From positions 52,491,434-52,555,433 of the forward strand of contig NC_081828.1 in NCBI RefSeq assembly GCF_030867095.1: a stretch of DNA of 64,000 bases, in the 5' to 3' direction. The notes under the pieces were generated by a model. It was not told the DNA's origin, made no database searches, and was given only the letters and a program-made list of their open reading frames with translations. This DNA comes from Alligator mississippiensis (Eukaryota; Chordata; Crocodylia; Alligatoridae). The position numbers and the translations under genes are program-made. Below, in pieces: positions 12,501 through 22,090 of this stretch; position 1 is the first letter of the stretch, and every line of letters begins with the position of its first letter.

Positions 12501-15500
12501 GACTTGGTACGAACTGTTGGTCGAGTTGTAGAAGTCTTCCCGGATGGTACTAATCAACTGGAGCTACAGCGCCCCCCGGGTGGCACCTTTGGGTTCCGTG
12601 TCTCCTCTGGGAATGGCCGTCCTGACACAGGTACCTGCTGTGTCTCATAGGGTGTTAAAACACCACCAGGTAGCTTGTTTAGGGTTTGTGACAGCTTCCT
12701 GGGACCATAAAAATAACTCTCTTTTCAGTGTCCATTTATAGCTCATCTGTTTGGTTGATATGTGGTTGTTGTTTCTCTTTTGTGTAGGTCCCTTGCTGGT
12801 GTTACGCAGGGACACAGCTCTGGAAACTGTGTGTGTTCATTTACTCCTGCTGTAGAGATAGAAGGGGAGCCTGAGCTTTTGTGTTACCCTTGCACACAAG
12901 TTACTGTCTTCTGTGTCTACATGGATGTTCCATGGCTGAGATGGGAACAATAATCCTTTCCAGTTATTAGGACAATGATACAGGGACTTCCTGTAGCTAT
13001 AAGGACAAAAGGTCGAGAAAAGCCAGGCTGTCAAATGCTCAGGGTACTTGGCCAAAAATGGCAATGTGACCTAGTTGTGCCCAGGTTCCCTCTGAGAGAT
13101 TGCTGGGAAGAGACACCCTATCTCTGGCACTGTTGAGATGTGGCAACTCATGGAGGAACAGGTGATCTTCATAGCTTAATACAGGGCTTTTTACACATTG
13201 TGGCAGAGCAGCTGATCTTGGCCAATGTAGGATGCAGGATATAGGCCAGTTTGGTCCCCTGGTGTGATTCAGTCTGGCAGTTCTTGTGTTGTTTGTTTCT
13301 CAGTGCAGTAATGGCTTTCCCAAAATACTACATGTAAAGCAAACTTTTTTGACTCTCTCGATCTGAAACTGTACCTTTCATGCCTTCTTTCATCTCAACA
13401 ACCCAACCCCTCTATGATGGGCAAAGTGCCTTTAGGCTCAGCTGTCTCTGAGAATCCCTCTGGGTACTGGTGTGCCAAAATGGAAGCCAGCACTCTGGAA
13501 GCACCTAGGGTCTGGCAGCCTCTGCTAGCCTTGAGATGCATCTTTCTGTGATACATCTTCAAGTCCAGGAATAAATCTTTCTCCCATTTGATGTAGAGCA
13601 GTGTGCCATGCGATCTTTTTATGGGTGGTGCTGCATAATATCAGTCCTGTTATATGTAGAAACACCTACATAAGATTCACAGGATGAGTGCCGTGGTGAG
13701 GAAGTTGGGCACCCAAGGCAAAACCCACAGCAGCAGCCTGCCCTTGCCCTGTGCATAGATCCAAGGGGTATACGTCCTCCCCATGCTTGCCCAGGAGCAC
13801 ATGCAGTGGTGGAAACCACCTTCCCCCCGTTCCTGTGCCTCCCAAAACAAACCGCTTGCAGCTCCATCCCGTGCCCCGTCCTGGCTGAGCAGCACCTATT
13901 GGTACCCCTTTGCTTCAGCGCCTGGGGCCATTGCCTTGTTCACCCCCTCTTCCTCCCCACTTGCTATGGCACTGCACAGAATAAACCCAGTGATTTCAAA
14001 GAAGAATCCATCATGCCAAAAACTTTATCTGCTGTGGGCTTTCTGGGTTCTCCCCAAAAGAAAAATTGTTCTATTATTTTTATGGAGTCAAGAAACGAGT
14101 GAAAGCTAAGAGCTGGCATTTTCTGAGGGGTGCCTTACCTCTAACAAGGGGTGCCTTTGAGTTTATAAAGGTTGAGACCACTGAGCTAGAATAAACCACC
14201 TCGATTGGGTAAGATTCAGGGCCTGATTAAACCAAATATTCCAGGACCTTTTCTAGTCTGTTTCCTGGAAGTGCTTCAGTGTCCATAACTAAGAGCTGCA
14301 TAGCTATTCCAACATCAGATGTGCAGATTCCCGGAAGGTTGTGTTTTGATTTTAAAATCCTTGACTCTGGACATTGTATGTTCTTCTTGAAGGATTTTTT
14401 ATTTTTAGAATTTATTGCCATGGAGGTGTCAAGGCCATCAGCCTTCCAGACCAAATTCCTACTACAGGGTGACAAATTATCATGCTGACATGCCTTAAAC
14501 TCAACCATCCCAGGAGCAGATCATTTTTTACAGTTTATTCAGTCTCGAGTCTCTTAGTCAAGACTTGCAACAAGGGGGCAACTGTAGGCAAAGCAAGCAA
14601 GGGATGGTTTTACTAGTGCAGCTGAGGAACGGTTTGAATAGCCCCGTGTTCTAATCCTTTACCATATGGGGACCTGGCATCCCACCCCTCTGAAAGTAGG
14701 CTGTGTCCCACAGGGTGAAAATTCTTGATCAAGCTCCTGTGAGCCTGGCACCAGGTGGAGTCATGTGGATGCTGTGGGTTAAAGCTGTGCAGCTCTTGGC
14801 AGGCTCCATGGTGTGGCAATGATGTTTTAATGTTTTTCTTTTCCCATCTGTTGTTTTGTGTGTGTTTTTCTTCTTGCTTCCCACCATCCTGTTGCACATT
14901 TTTAACATGTATTCACTGTGGGGGAGGTTCCTCATCCTTCACATATATTTGCCTCCCATCTAAGTCTTTGGTTCTGTGTGTTGTTGAATAGGCAAGGTCA
15001 GAAGGTGACCAGCAGGCAGGCATGACTGGAAGGCTGCGGTTCTACCATCTGTAATTTACAGCAAATTCTGCATTCCCCCCTGCCAACCTTAAGACATGTA
15101 CTTGAGCTTGGAAGGTACAGAGCACAGGTCATGACATGCAAAGCTTTAAACTAGGGTTGGCCTGCCAGTCAATTGACTGGTCAGATATTGTCAACTGACT
15201 GCATATTTTTTGACTGGTCAAAGATTATAGGAATTTTACCAAAATAAATTGCAACAACTTTTTTTTTTTGTAATTCTTTTGACAAAATACGATTTTTACT
15301 GTTTGTTGATACATTTCTTAATGGAAAATTGTTTTCTCTATGTATTATTTGGACCTATTGGCAACTTTTAACAATTTTTGACTGATAATTGACTGGTCAA
15401 TTGACCAAACTTTATTTGATCAATCAAAAACCCAACCCTAGTTTAAACCTCTGCTACTTCGAAATCTAGCCCGAGTTGCAAAGACAAGGTGGCTTGGTGC

Positions 15501-17300
15501 TCTGTGCAAGAGTGCTTGCTTCATTCCAATTACTAATATGATGGGGTCTTAGGATCCCACCAAGCATAGCCTTAATGCCAGTGTCACTTTCCAAAGCCAT
15601 CAGTTAAGTACATGGAAACTGAGCCCCCGGTGATTACAAAGCTCACCACAGATCAGATAACAGCCCTATCGTAGATTTAATTTTGGGGCCAGAAGTTTTC
15701 AGTTAGGGCCCAGATGTTGGGTTTCTGTTGTGGCCTAGTGAACAGTATGATTTTGGGTAGTTCCATATCCTGATCTTGCAAAATATGGCATGCTCAGAAA
15801 CTCAGAGTGAATGGGTGTGCATTGCATGGATGCTTGTGTATGTTCTGAGCAGTAGGGCTGTGCAAAGCTTCAGTCCCCAATTCAGTTCAGCAGAGATTCA
15901 GCCCGATTCAGTGGCCAAATCTCTGAATCCGAATCGAATCAAAGGACCCTTTAATCTCTCCAAATTGAATCAGAACCCTCTGGATTGATTTGGAGAGATT
16001 CGGAAAGATTCAGCGATTTGGACATAGCTTTAAATGATTTTTCTATATACCTCTAGGTAGCAGTTGGCTCATGAATATTGCAGTGCTGGGGCACATAGAG
16101 CATCCCACAGGAGTGTGGGGGACTTCCCAGAGCACTCGGCAGCAGACCCGGAAGTGGACCAGAAATGCTTCTGGTCCGCTTCCGGGTCTGCTGGGGAGCA
16201 TGCAGGGGGGCCCCCCTGCATCCCCCAGCTCAGTGACTGGTGCCTCCTGGGTCTTGGGGGGGCACCCGGGAATCCCACTGTGGCCGATCGCCGAGCCGGG
16301 TGGGTGCAGGGGGCCCCCCTGTGCACCCTCCAGCAGACCCAGAAGTGGGCCGGAAGTACTTCCAGTCCACTGCTGGGTTTGCTGCTGAGCACGTGGGGGG
16401 GCTCCCCCCCACTCCTGTGGGATGCTCCATCTGCCCCAGCATTGCAGCATTCACAAGCCGCACTGGTACCTCGAGGTACATAGAAAAAACATTTAAAGCT
16501 GTGTTTATGTCCGAATCACTGATTCTCCAATTCAGCATCAAATCTTCAGATTCGGATTCAGCCAAGTCAAATCAGTGATCCAAATCAACAAATCGAATCA
16601 CTGTCCCCAATTCGGGCCGAATCCTAATTGAATAGGGCCTGCTTTGCACACCTCTACTGAGCAGAGTCCAAAGGTTCCAACTGAGGCCCATTATGCTATG
16701 TACTCTTCAAACCCATGAAGTGCCAGTCCTTGCTCTGAATGACATGCATTTCAGAGTATTTCTGTATATAGTAATGTAGCTTTCCAGTGCCATGAAAGAT
16801 CAGCAGTGGGAGTTCCCTGTTACCTAACTCATCTAAACACAGAATTTTTGCCATCGCTTTACGGCATAGCATCCTTATTCTTTGAGGAACTGGCCTTGCA
16901 ACATCAAGCTGCTTCTAATGTAGACTGGCAGGGGGTACCATGAGAAGAACAGTTGGACTGAAGAGATCAGACAATGGCCTGCTGGCAATGGAAAGTATTT
17001 GTGCATTGTTAGCAACGAAAGGAGCTGCAAGAAGAGTGGGAGTTGGAGCAGGGATGCTTTCTGCTTAGTTCTGGTGCCTTGAGTATGCTCTCTGTTTGCT
17101 TTGCAGGCATCTACGTCCAGGAGATGACAGACGCCAGCACAGCAAAGCTGTATGCAGGACTCCTTGGCATAGGGGATGAGATCCTAGAGGTGAATGGTGC
17201 CACAGTCACTGGGCTTGGTTTGGCCCACATCAACAAACTGTTATTGCAGGCCAACACCCTGACCCTCAGAGTGCTGAAGCACAGACCCATCAGGCGGTAG
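1773..17300 (+). CDS. KIAA1614: KIAA1614 C-terminal part, six exons, PDZ domain
   Basis: Joined exons 1773-3514, 4322-4553, 9077-9344, 11746-11870, 12446-12630 and 17107-17300 keep one frame and give about 914 residues; the human protein as I recall it is about 1190, so N-terminal exons lie off-window. The first part is Ser/Pro-rich and low in complexity, with an Arg/Glu-rich stretch ([18 protein letters not shown]) and an acidic patch. The middle carries the signature [20 protein letters not shown], then [13 protein letters not shown]. The C-terminus is a PDZ domain with GTFGFRV as carboxylate loop and GDEILEVNG as a core strand, ending seven residues after LRVLK. The identification rests on remembered similarity to KIAA1614 and on the neighbouring STX6. 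Function is unestablished; a cytoplasmic PDZ scaffold role is inference. Confidence 0.85.
3515..4321 (+). other. KIAA1614 intron, nothing recognised
   Basis: It lies between the donor at 3515 and the proposed acceptor before 4322. I see no repeat or other feature. Confidence 0.5.
4322..4553 (+). CDS. KIAA1614: KIAA1614 exon, 5' boundary uncertain
   Basis: The frame runs to a strong donor (ACACCATG/gtgagt at 4554) and leaves two bases over, exactly what the next exon (one leading base) needs. At its 5' side three AG acceptors keep the phase required by the upstream exon: exon starts 4322, 4385 or 4424. I chose 4322 for its better pyrimidine tract (ccttccttccaagccag). The clearest coding-like peptide is its last third ([14 protein letters not shown]). 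I do not recall the matching human exon, so the call rests on phase, splice sites and open frame. Confidence 0.6.
5333..5425 (+). CDS. KIAA1614: Candidate alternative last exon of KIAA1614
   Basis: A strong acceptor (tctctcttttag) is followed by GCCCAAATGA. Joined to the exon ending at 4553, the frame reads Trp-Pro-Lys-stop (TGA at 5340-5342). A canonical AATAAA follows at 5398-5403, only 66 bases after the acceptor, then a TG-rich stretch. This has the anatomy of a short terminal exon with intronic polyadenylation. The product would lack the LKKFF motif region and the PDZ domain. It is inferred from sequence signals only; the end is placed about 20 bases after the AATAAA. Confidence 0.5.
5398..5403 (+). 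terminator. AATAAA polyadenylation signal, intronic
   Basis: A canonical hexamer closely follows the candidate alternative last exon. A second AATAAA lies at about 5523 and could be a backup site. Confidence 0.55.
5426..6263 (+). other. KIAA1614 intron, one repeated 39-mer
   Basis: No gene or known repeat is recognised. A 39-bp segment at 6050-6088 (beginning TTGGAAATTTTCAGCC) recurs with one mismatch at 6968-7006 inside the neighbouring transposon. Confidence 0.6.
6264..7553. mobile_element. hAT-like GC-rich multi-palindromic foldback element
   Basis: The ends are inverted (CAGGGGCGGGCAGTT on the left, TTGCCCACCCCTG on the right) and match both ends of the 183-bp element at 47915-48097, which has a perfect 8-bp duplication. 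Between the ends lies about 1 kb of very GC-rich DNA made of nested imperfect inverted repeats: about 6765-6971 against 7032-7240, a second palindrome at about 6719-6830 flanked by GGGGAAAAGCGGCC and its complement, and a third pairing about 6425-6450 with 6555-6580. The flanking 8-mers (gacaagaa and aactggaa) do not match well, so the target duplication is lost or the boundaries are composite. No transposase is encoded; long open frames here are GC-rich artefacts. Confidence 0.7.
7554..9076 (+). other. KIAA1614 intron with hairpin-rich segment
   Basis: The 7666-8008 segment is described separately as a possible foldback element. From 8010 to the acceptor ttgtcttttag at 9076 I see no repeat or gene. 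Confidence 0.5.
7666..8008. repeat. Possible foldback/MITE with clustered hairpins
   Basis: The ends are weakly inverted (ggcatttttacacatgc against the complement of gcacgtgtataggtgcc). Inside are three hairpins: TTAACTAAA/TTTAGTTAA near 7819-7851, GCTGGAGC/GCTCCAGC near 7907-7937, and CAGACT/AGTCTG near 7937-7958. I found no clear target duplication, so the boundaries are approximate. Confidence 0.35.
9077..9344 (+). CDS. KIAA1614: KIAA1614 exon with LKKFF signature
   Basis: The acceptor is gtcttttag at 9076 and the donor is GCGACTG/gtgagt at 9345. The 268 bases give one junction codon plus 89 codons and end on a codon boundary. It encodes the Ser-rich lead-in and [28 protein letters not shown], the stretch I most confidently associate with KIAA1614, then [12 protein letters not shown]. 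Confidence 0.9.
9470..9600 (+). repeat. MIR-type CORE-SINE fragment
   Basis: The order of motifs (gatcattacacctcagtgtg, then a cctctctagaatggtgataa block, then a gtgagggagcacttgag block and agtaaataag) follows the MIR consensus. It is strongly diverged. Confidence 0.55.
9936..11045 (-). mobile_element. CR1 LINE, 5'-truncated, 3' half of reverse transcriptase
   Basis: On the minus strand a 255-codon open frame (10982 to 10215) carries the RT motifs SGVPQGSVL and FTDDTK (the F/YxDD site) and the CR1 C-terminal thumb region ([49 protein letters not shown]). Homology extends upstream ([17 protein letters not shown]) to about 11045. The 3' end lies near 9936. The endonuclease and front of the RT are missing, so it cannot move on its own. 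It lies within a KIAA1614 intron. Confidence 0.9.
11046..11745 (+). other. KIAA1614 intron, nothing recognised
   Basis: This is unique-looking intronic sequence between the CR1 copy and the acceptor tttctcactag at 11745. Confidence 0.5.
11746..11870 (+). CDS. KIAA1614: KIAA1614 exon
   Basis: The acceptor is ttctcactag and the donor is ACTGATAG/gtagga. The 125 bases give 41 codons plus two bases: [20 protein letters not shown] then [21 protein letters not shown]. The leading ATG is internal, since the upstream exon ends on a codon boundary in the same reading frame. Confidence 0.88.
11871..12445 (+). other. KIAA1614 intron, nothing recognised
   Basis: A short intron that ends in the pyrimidine-rich acceptor ttcctctctcccccag. 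Confidence 0.6.
12446..12630 (+). CDS. KIAA1614: KIAA1614 exon, first part of PDZ domain
   Basis: The acceptor is ctctcccccag and the donor is GACACAG/gtacct. It encodes a linker ([20 protein letters not shown]) and the first PDZ strands ([20 protein letters not shown]). GTFGFRV takes the place of the GLGF-type peptide-carboxylate loop. The PDZ is interrupted here by a 4.5-kb intron. Confidence 0.9.
13200..13296 (+). repeat. Old L3/CR1-type LINE 3'-end fragment
   Basis: The string ggtcccctggtgtgattc followed by agtctggcagttcttgtgtt matches a widespread amniote LINE 3' tail that ends in a 'GGCAGTTCTTATGTT' motif. It is diverged, and the assignment is from memory. Confidence 0.4.
13598..14183. 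mobile_element. Possible old hAT element
   Basis: The left end (CAGTGTGCCATGCGATC) and the complement of the right end (CAGTGGTCTCAACCTTTAT) resemble diverged hAT inverted termini. Flanking 8-mers match only partly. The internal sequence (gcgcctggggccattgcc) resembles hAT-derived repeats. Boundaries are tentative. Confidence 0.35.
14184..15151 (+). other. KIAA1614 intron, nothing recognised
   Basis: Unique-looking intronic sequence, with only short pyrimidine-rich tracts near 14820-14890. Confidence 0.5.
15152..15440. mobile_element. AT-rich hAT MITE with TTGACTGGTCAA motifs
   Basis: The termini TAGGGTTGG and CCAACCCTA are inverted, and the flanks CTTTAAAC (15144-15151) and GTTTAAAC (15441-15448) form an 8-bp duplication with one mismatch. 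Several copies and half-copies of TTGACTGGTCA lie near both ends. It is AT-rich with no open frame, so non-autonomous. Confidence 0.75.
15853..16656. mobile_element. hAT-type foldback element with long palindromic arms
   Basis: A perfect 8-bp duplication CTGAGCAG flanks it (15845-15852 and 16657-16664). The termini are TAGGGCTGTGCAAAGC and the complement of GCTTTGCACACCTCTA. The two halves (about 15853-16225 and 16290-16656) are imperfect inverted repeats along their whole length: AT-rich outer arms rich in GAATC/GATTC, then GC-rich inner arms. Each inner arm folds again, for example 16140-16164 against 16169-16193 (25-bp arms, one mismatch, 4-base loop) and a perfect 22-bp palindrome at 16200-16221. 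There is no transposase. Confidence 0.85.
16665..17106 (+). other. KIAA1614 intron, nothing recognised
   Basis: The end of the 4.5-kb intron within the PDZ, closing at the acceptor gtttgctttgcag. Confidence 0.6.
17107..17300 (+). CDS. KIAA1614: KIAA1614 last exon, second part of PDZ and stop
   Basis: The acceptor is tttgctttgcag. The exon completes a Gly codon, then encodes 63 residues ([20 protein letters not shown], then [20 protein letters not shown] and so on) and ends RPIRR-TAG at 17298-17300. It holds PDZ strands C to F and the helix that borders the peptide groove (LAHINKLL). The PDZ sits at the very C-terminus. Confidence 0.92.
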
Positions 17301-18255
17301 TGTGCAAGACTCAAGAGTCCTGTTGATCAGCTCTCAGGAAGCACAGTGCTCCTTGACATTTTGGTGTCTTCACTGAACAAGGAGGAATCTGCATATAGGC
17401 GATGTCCCTGCTGCTTATTGGTGCCATGCAATGCTTGTAGATGCCCAGTCCTTGCCATGGGACCCAACTCCCACTACTAGGAGATGCCTTTGCGACTTGA
17501 AAGATATGGCTGGTGTTCAGCCTTACCTCCTGAGCTATGCTCCGTCTGCATGTGTTGTACCTTTCTGTTCTAAATATTTAACTTATGTGAAGTGTGACAG
17601 ACAACATGGATCCCTATCCATGGCCAAGAGACTGAGGACTACCTGTTCCATATCTCTGTGGAGCAGCTGGTGCATGGTGCAGCCTAAGGCTATCTCTAGC
17701 TCCTAGGAAATATGAGAAGTGCCCTGCAGGCTGTGTGAGTGTGCCTGACTTATCTCTGCAGAGAATTAACAGCAGGGGTGCTGTACCCCAGACTGCTGGG
17801 CAGCAGTCAGCAACTGAGCTGTTTCTGTGCAATATTTTGCTCCCCAGCACTGGGGAGCTGGTGGGTTTGATTTCTTCCCTCTGTCCACACAACAATGGAC
17901 ACATTTGGGGGAAGGATTGAGACCTGGTGTCTCAACGCCTGTGGTTTCCAGTGGCTAGCCAGCAGGGGGTGCTGTTTGACCAGTTTATTCTTCAGACTCC
18001 ATTTTGCTGGACACTGGGTAGCACCTGCTGCTGGTGTTTTCAGCCAGGAAGAGCTAGGCCATCAGCTGTGCAGTGAGAGCTGCCATGCCTCTCATCACAT
18101 TTGTGTCTGTGATCAGGTTGCAGCTACTCCATCATGGAACCTCCTATCAAAGAGCCCCAAATCTTTCTTGTGGACCAGCTTAAGTTGAGACGAAGGCCCA
18201 TTGTATTCCTGGGCTAACTCACACTGGACAAATAAAGGGCATGGCATGGTACCTT
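17301..18255 (+). other. KIAA1614: KIAA1614 3' UTR
   Basis: It runs from the TAG to about 20 bases past the AATAAA at 18231. No repeats are seen. Its length of about 950 bases is ordinary for a vertebrate 3' UTR. Confidence 0.65.
18231..18236 (+). terminator. KIAA1614: AATAAA polyadenylation signal of KIAA1614
   Basis: This is the first canonical hexamer after the stop codon. Confidence 0.7.
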
Positions 18256-21200
18256 TCTGGCCCAGCCCAACTTATCTAAATGGCAAATGACTGTTTAAAC
18301 AGCATTGGAGACCTCTATACTTGATCAATGGGTTTCATTTAAATTATTAAAACTTTCTGATGAAAACTCCCTGTGTCCTTTACTCTGCATTATTGAAGCA
18401 GTGTGTATGCGGCAGGGGGGTGGGTGGGAATGGGAACAGTAGGGGGTGGGGGGACTGGCCTGTTAGCCTTGGGCTGAAGAACTGATATACCCTATGTGCA
18501 ATGTGGTCAGGACTGTGTTGTGGAGGTCAACAGTGCCCTATTAGGAGGTTATGGACAGGGACAACTGGTATTGGTATCTTTCAAGGAAAGCCCTTCCACA
18601 TCTGGGAAGGACCTCCTGGCCAGTGTTTGTGAGTGGCTGGAGGCTGGGATAGGTAGATCTGGAGGATGGAAGGCAAGGCATCTGGGTCCAGGTTGGGAGG
18701 GCTGCAGACCAGTTGGAGGGCTGGAGGCACAGGCAGGTTAAGAGCCACTTGGGGTGATGGGAGGTGATGGTGTGTAGGGGTATGTGTCAGTAGTGACTCA
18801 GGGCTACTCGTTAACCTCAGAGAGCATCTAGCAACTGAGCACTTGTTAAAATGTAGAAACCATTATCCTAACCAAGCAGTGGCCATGGTGACACAAGTCC
18901 TTGTGAAGAGCAGTGTTGTGGTGGTTGGGCTGACAGGCACAGCGCGATGATGAGGGAGTCTGCTTTTGGGGCTTGAAGACCTGTCAACAGTCAAGAGCAA
19001 AGAGGAGGTGAAGTTTGAAGGAGGGAGACCATTTGTGCCAGAACCTTACCACTGCCACTGAATGCTTGTGCATGGACGTGATGGTAGGACCTAGGATGCT
19101 AGAATAAGAAAAGACCTGGGCCCTGTTGGCTATGTCAGATTTAAGGGCAGGTGAGATGCAGAAGTTAATGGGCTGTGCTGTGTTCTGAGCTGGTCCAATA
19201 AGATACCATTGAGAAGCACAGCCTGAGGGAGGGAGAGCCCAGGAGGGAGAGAGCTGGTTTTGGAAACAAGAGGAACAAAGGCCTGTATGAAAGAATGGGC
19301 CTTTGGTTCATAGGGAAAGAGTAAGGCAAAGGGATGTAGAAAGGAGAGGAAGTGACTAAAGATTTCACTCATTAAGGTATTAGTGGAAGAGATTAGAGCA
19401 GAGCTAAAACCTGTGCCTGAAAGGATGCGAAATTCCAGGCACACTGCACATTCCCACCTCCATGCAGCCCCCCTTAGCACAGCTCCAACTGACATACATG
19501 CTCATTGTTCCGCGTTGACCTGAGACTTTGCTTTCCTGAGAGCAGCTTGAAACACTGCTTGCCTGGGAGTTTGCTTTCTGTCTCTGAGTTGCTATTATTT
19601 TGAATGCTAACCTTATTGAGAAGCACTTTGCAGGTAATGCTGCAGACTTGATGACTTTATCCTGCTCTGTTCTCTGCAGGGGAGCAAGGAAGGCTGCCAT
19701 GGAGCATGCTTCATTGCACAGTTACAAGGCAATGCTTTTTGCTGCAGAAAACTATGGCAGAGAAGAAGGGACTGTCTGGAGCAGGGTGAGAGATGTGAAC
19801 TGGGAACCTGAGTTAAAAGCATCAACCATGCCAGATTGATAATGGCTGAATGTGTTATCATTGGATAGCTAGTTTGTGGGCTTAGCCAATTCTGCATCAC
19901 ACATCCGTCACCACAACTTGCCCCAGGGTGGGAGGCCAAAAGTAGGATGGGCCAGGATACTAAACTCCTCTCTTAGCCCTAAGCATTGTCCAGTGGGTCA
20001 GGGTTGATGAAGCCCATGAACGTGGGAAGCATGCACTGTTCTGTAGAGGAGTGAAGGGATGATCTGGCACTTTCACAATGTATATTTTTAAATATCTATA
20101 ATAAGACCCATGGGGAAAATATCCTGCACCACTCTGGCTGGCATCACAGTTTGTTGTAATAAGAGACATTAATCTTTTTCCCTGAAAATATTAGCACAAT
20201 GAAGTGAACACTAGGGCCCCAGTACTCAGAGGTCAGAGCCAGAGGATGTTGGTGGCAGATGGATAGCCCTGGGCTCCAGGTGCTGCCTCTTGAAAGGAAA
20301 ATCTGTGTGGCTGTTTGTAGTGAGGGGGCAGCCTGATTTAACCCTAACACACCCTCCTCCAGTGGCAGGCTGTCCTGAGCAGCCATTGTGGCTCATGTGT
20401 GCTGTAATTGCTGCTTGGCCAGGATTGTGGTCTTCTTGCTCCTCTTTCTCAGTTTAGATGGTTGGTGTGGGGTGATCTGCAAATGGGAATTTAAAAAGAA
20501 GATGGAGTGGGGGAGAGGCTGTGCCTCTTTCATTGCTGCTCAATTTCTTTTCCTTCTGAAACAGCAGGAAGGCAGGCAGTGTCTCCTGTGGTTATTTTTT
20601 TTTCTTTCCCAGAAGGCCTGTGGTGGGGGTCAGGGGAGAGACTCTCTTACCCTTTGCTGAATGACAGTGGGGTGAAATCTCTAGCAGGAGCGCTAGGGAG
20701 TTGACATGCTGATACAAACAAGCTTGAAAGCAACAAACCAAAAACGCTTCATCCTCTCAACCATTCAGGTCTAGTTTATTGCAATATCCTAAATCCAACT
20801 GATTCCTCAGCCGTTTGTAGAATTCCAAGATTAAAGACCCCGACTTTCTGATTCAAAAAGCACTCTCCTTTAGGAAGAAGGAAAGGCTCACATTTTCTTG
20901 ACCCCTAGCAAAGAAGGGCACAAGCCCATTTCCTTTCCCATTTCAGGTCAGCTTTCAAGGGACTGTCATAACTCCTCACAGCAGGAAATGGATAACCAAC
21001 CCCTGAGAGCACAGGTGCAGAGGCACTCTCAAATGGTAGGAAAGCTCCTAATTATTTATTAATGGTCTGTTTGCTAGAGGTGCTGAGCCACACCTGGGAA
21101 GCTGTGCTTCTGCACACTGGGGGCTAAATGCTCAGCTGGCCTGTCAGGAGGCACTTTCACTTAGGGCAGGAGGTGCAGCCTGCCTCCAGTGCCTCTAACC

Positions 21201-21654
21201 CAGGCTGCTGAAAGGAGGATACCACAAAGAGACCTAATTAGATATGGTGATGGTTATTTAACATTGGTTAATAGTGGGTGTGCTTATATTGGCATGAACT
21301 GATCACCACCATGTTAAAACAGAATGAGCCCTTCCAAATTATGGAAATAAGCCCTTCGAGTGCTCTCACACTCCCAAGAAGTGAGAAGGCAAAGCCAGCA
21401 GGGGCTGCTTTAGCCCTGTCTGTGATGCAGCTTGGTATTCTTTCTAGCCTATAGGCATCCCCTGTGGGAAGACAGAGCATGGGAGGTATAGGAATAGTAG
21501 TATTTTCCTTTACGGTGAAGAGAAGCAGCAGCAGCTACCTTGGTCTGTTGCTTACACCCAAAACTGGGGCACTTTTAGTCCCAAGGGGTAGAAGGACAAG
21601 TGCATCCAGCACCAATGTGTTACCTAGCACTTATCTCCTGTTGTTACCTAGCAC
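18256..21654. other. Intergenic, nothing recognised
   Basis: No coding exon, RNA gene or clear repeat is recognised on either strand between the KIAA1614 3' end and the MIR fragment. Purine-rich G tracts occur near 18410-18450. Confidence 0.5.
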
Positions 21655-22090
21655 TTAGCTGGTCCCTGCTACTCTCAAAGCTAGTTAATTCTCACGACCT
21701 TCCAGGGAGGAGAAGCTGAGGGGCAGAGCTATCCCTAGGGTATGGAGAATCAGGGTAACTGCCCCGGACCCTATGCTTCAAAGGGGCCCTGCAGAGCTGG
21801 GCAGGGTGGAGTGGCCATTCCTGCAGGGCCTGCCTGGAGTTGGCAGCTCAGTCCCATACCGCAGAAGAAGCACAGAGACTCGGTACCACAGCCCCAAGCA
21901 GTGTTAAGGGGGCCCCGCACAGGCTGATTTGCCCTGGGCCCCGCACCTCCCTAGGGTCAATTCTGCTGAGGGGGATCACTTTTAATTAGCAAGTGACTAA
22001 TGTGGGATACAAGTTAAGTGACTTCCCAGAATCATGGCAGAGGGAAGATTAACACTCAGCTGTTCCTGGTCCCCAGACCTGTGCTTGGGG
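21655..22090 (+). repeat. MIR SINE split by a hAT insertion
   Basis: The left part (to 21723) ends ggagaagctgaggggc. The right part (from 21966) carries agttaagtgacttcccagaa followed by a ggcagaggg block, in the order of the MIR consensus. A hAT element (21724-21965) lies between them. Confidence 0.5.
21724..21965. mobile_element. hAT MITE inserted in a MIR copy
   Basis: A perfect 8-bp duplication CTGAGGGG lies at 21716-21723 and 21966-21973. The termini CAGAGCTATCCCTAGGG and the complement of CCCTAGGGTCAATTCTG are inverted. The 242 bp are GC-rich with no open frame of note. Confidence 0.75.

Noticed and set aside
16043-16578. Several 100-140 codon frames on both strands
   Set aside because: All are shadows within the palindromic foldback element; opposite-strand frames mirror one another.
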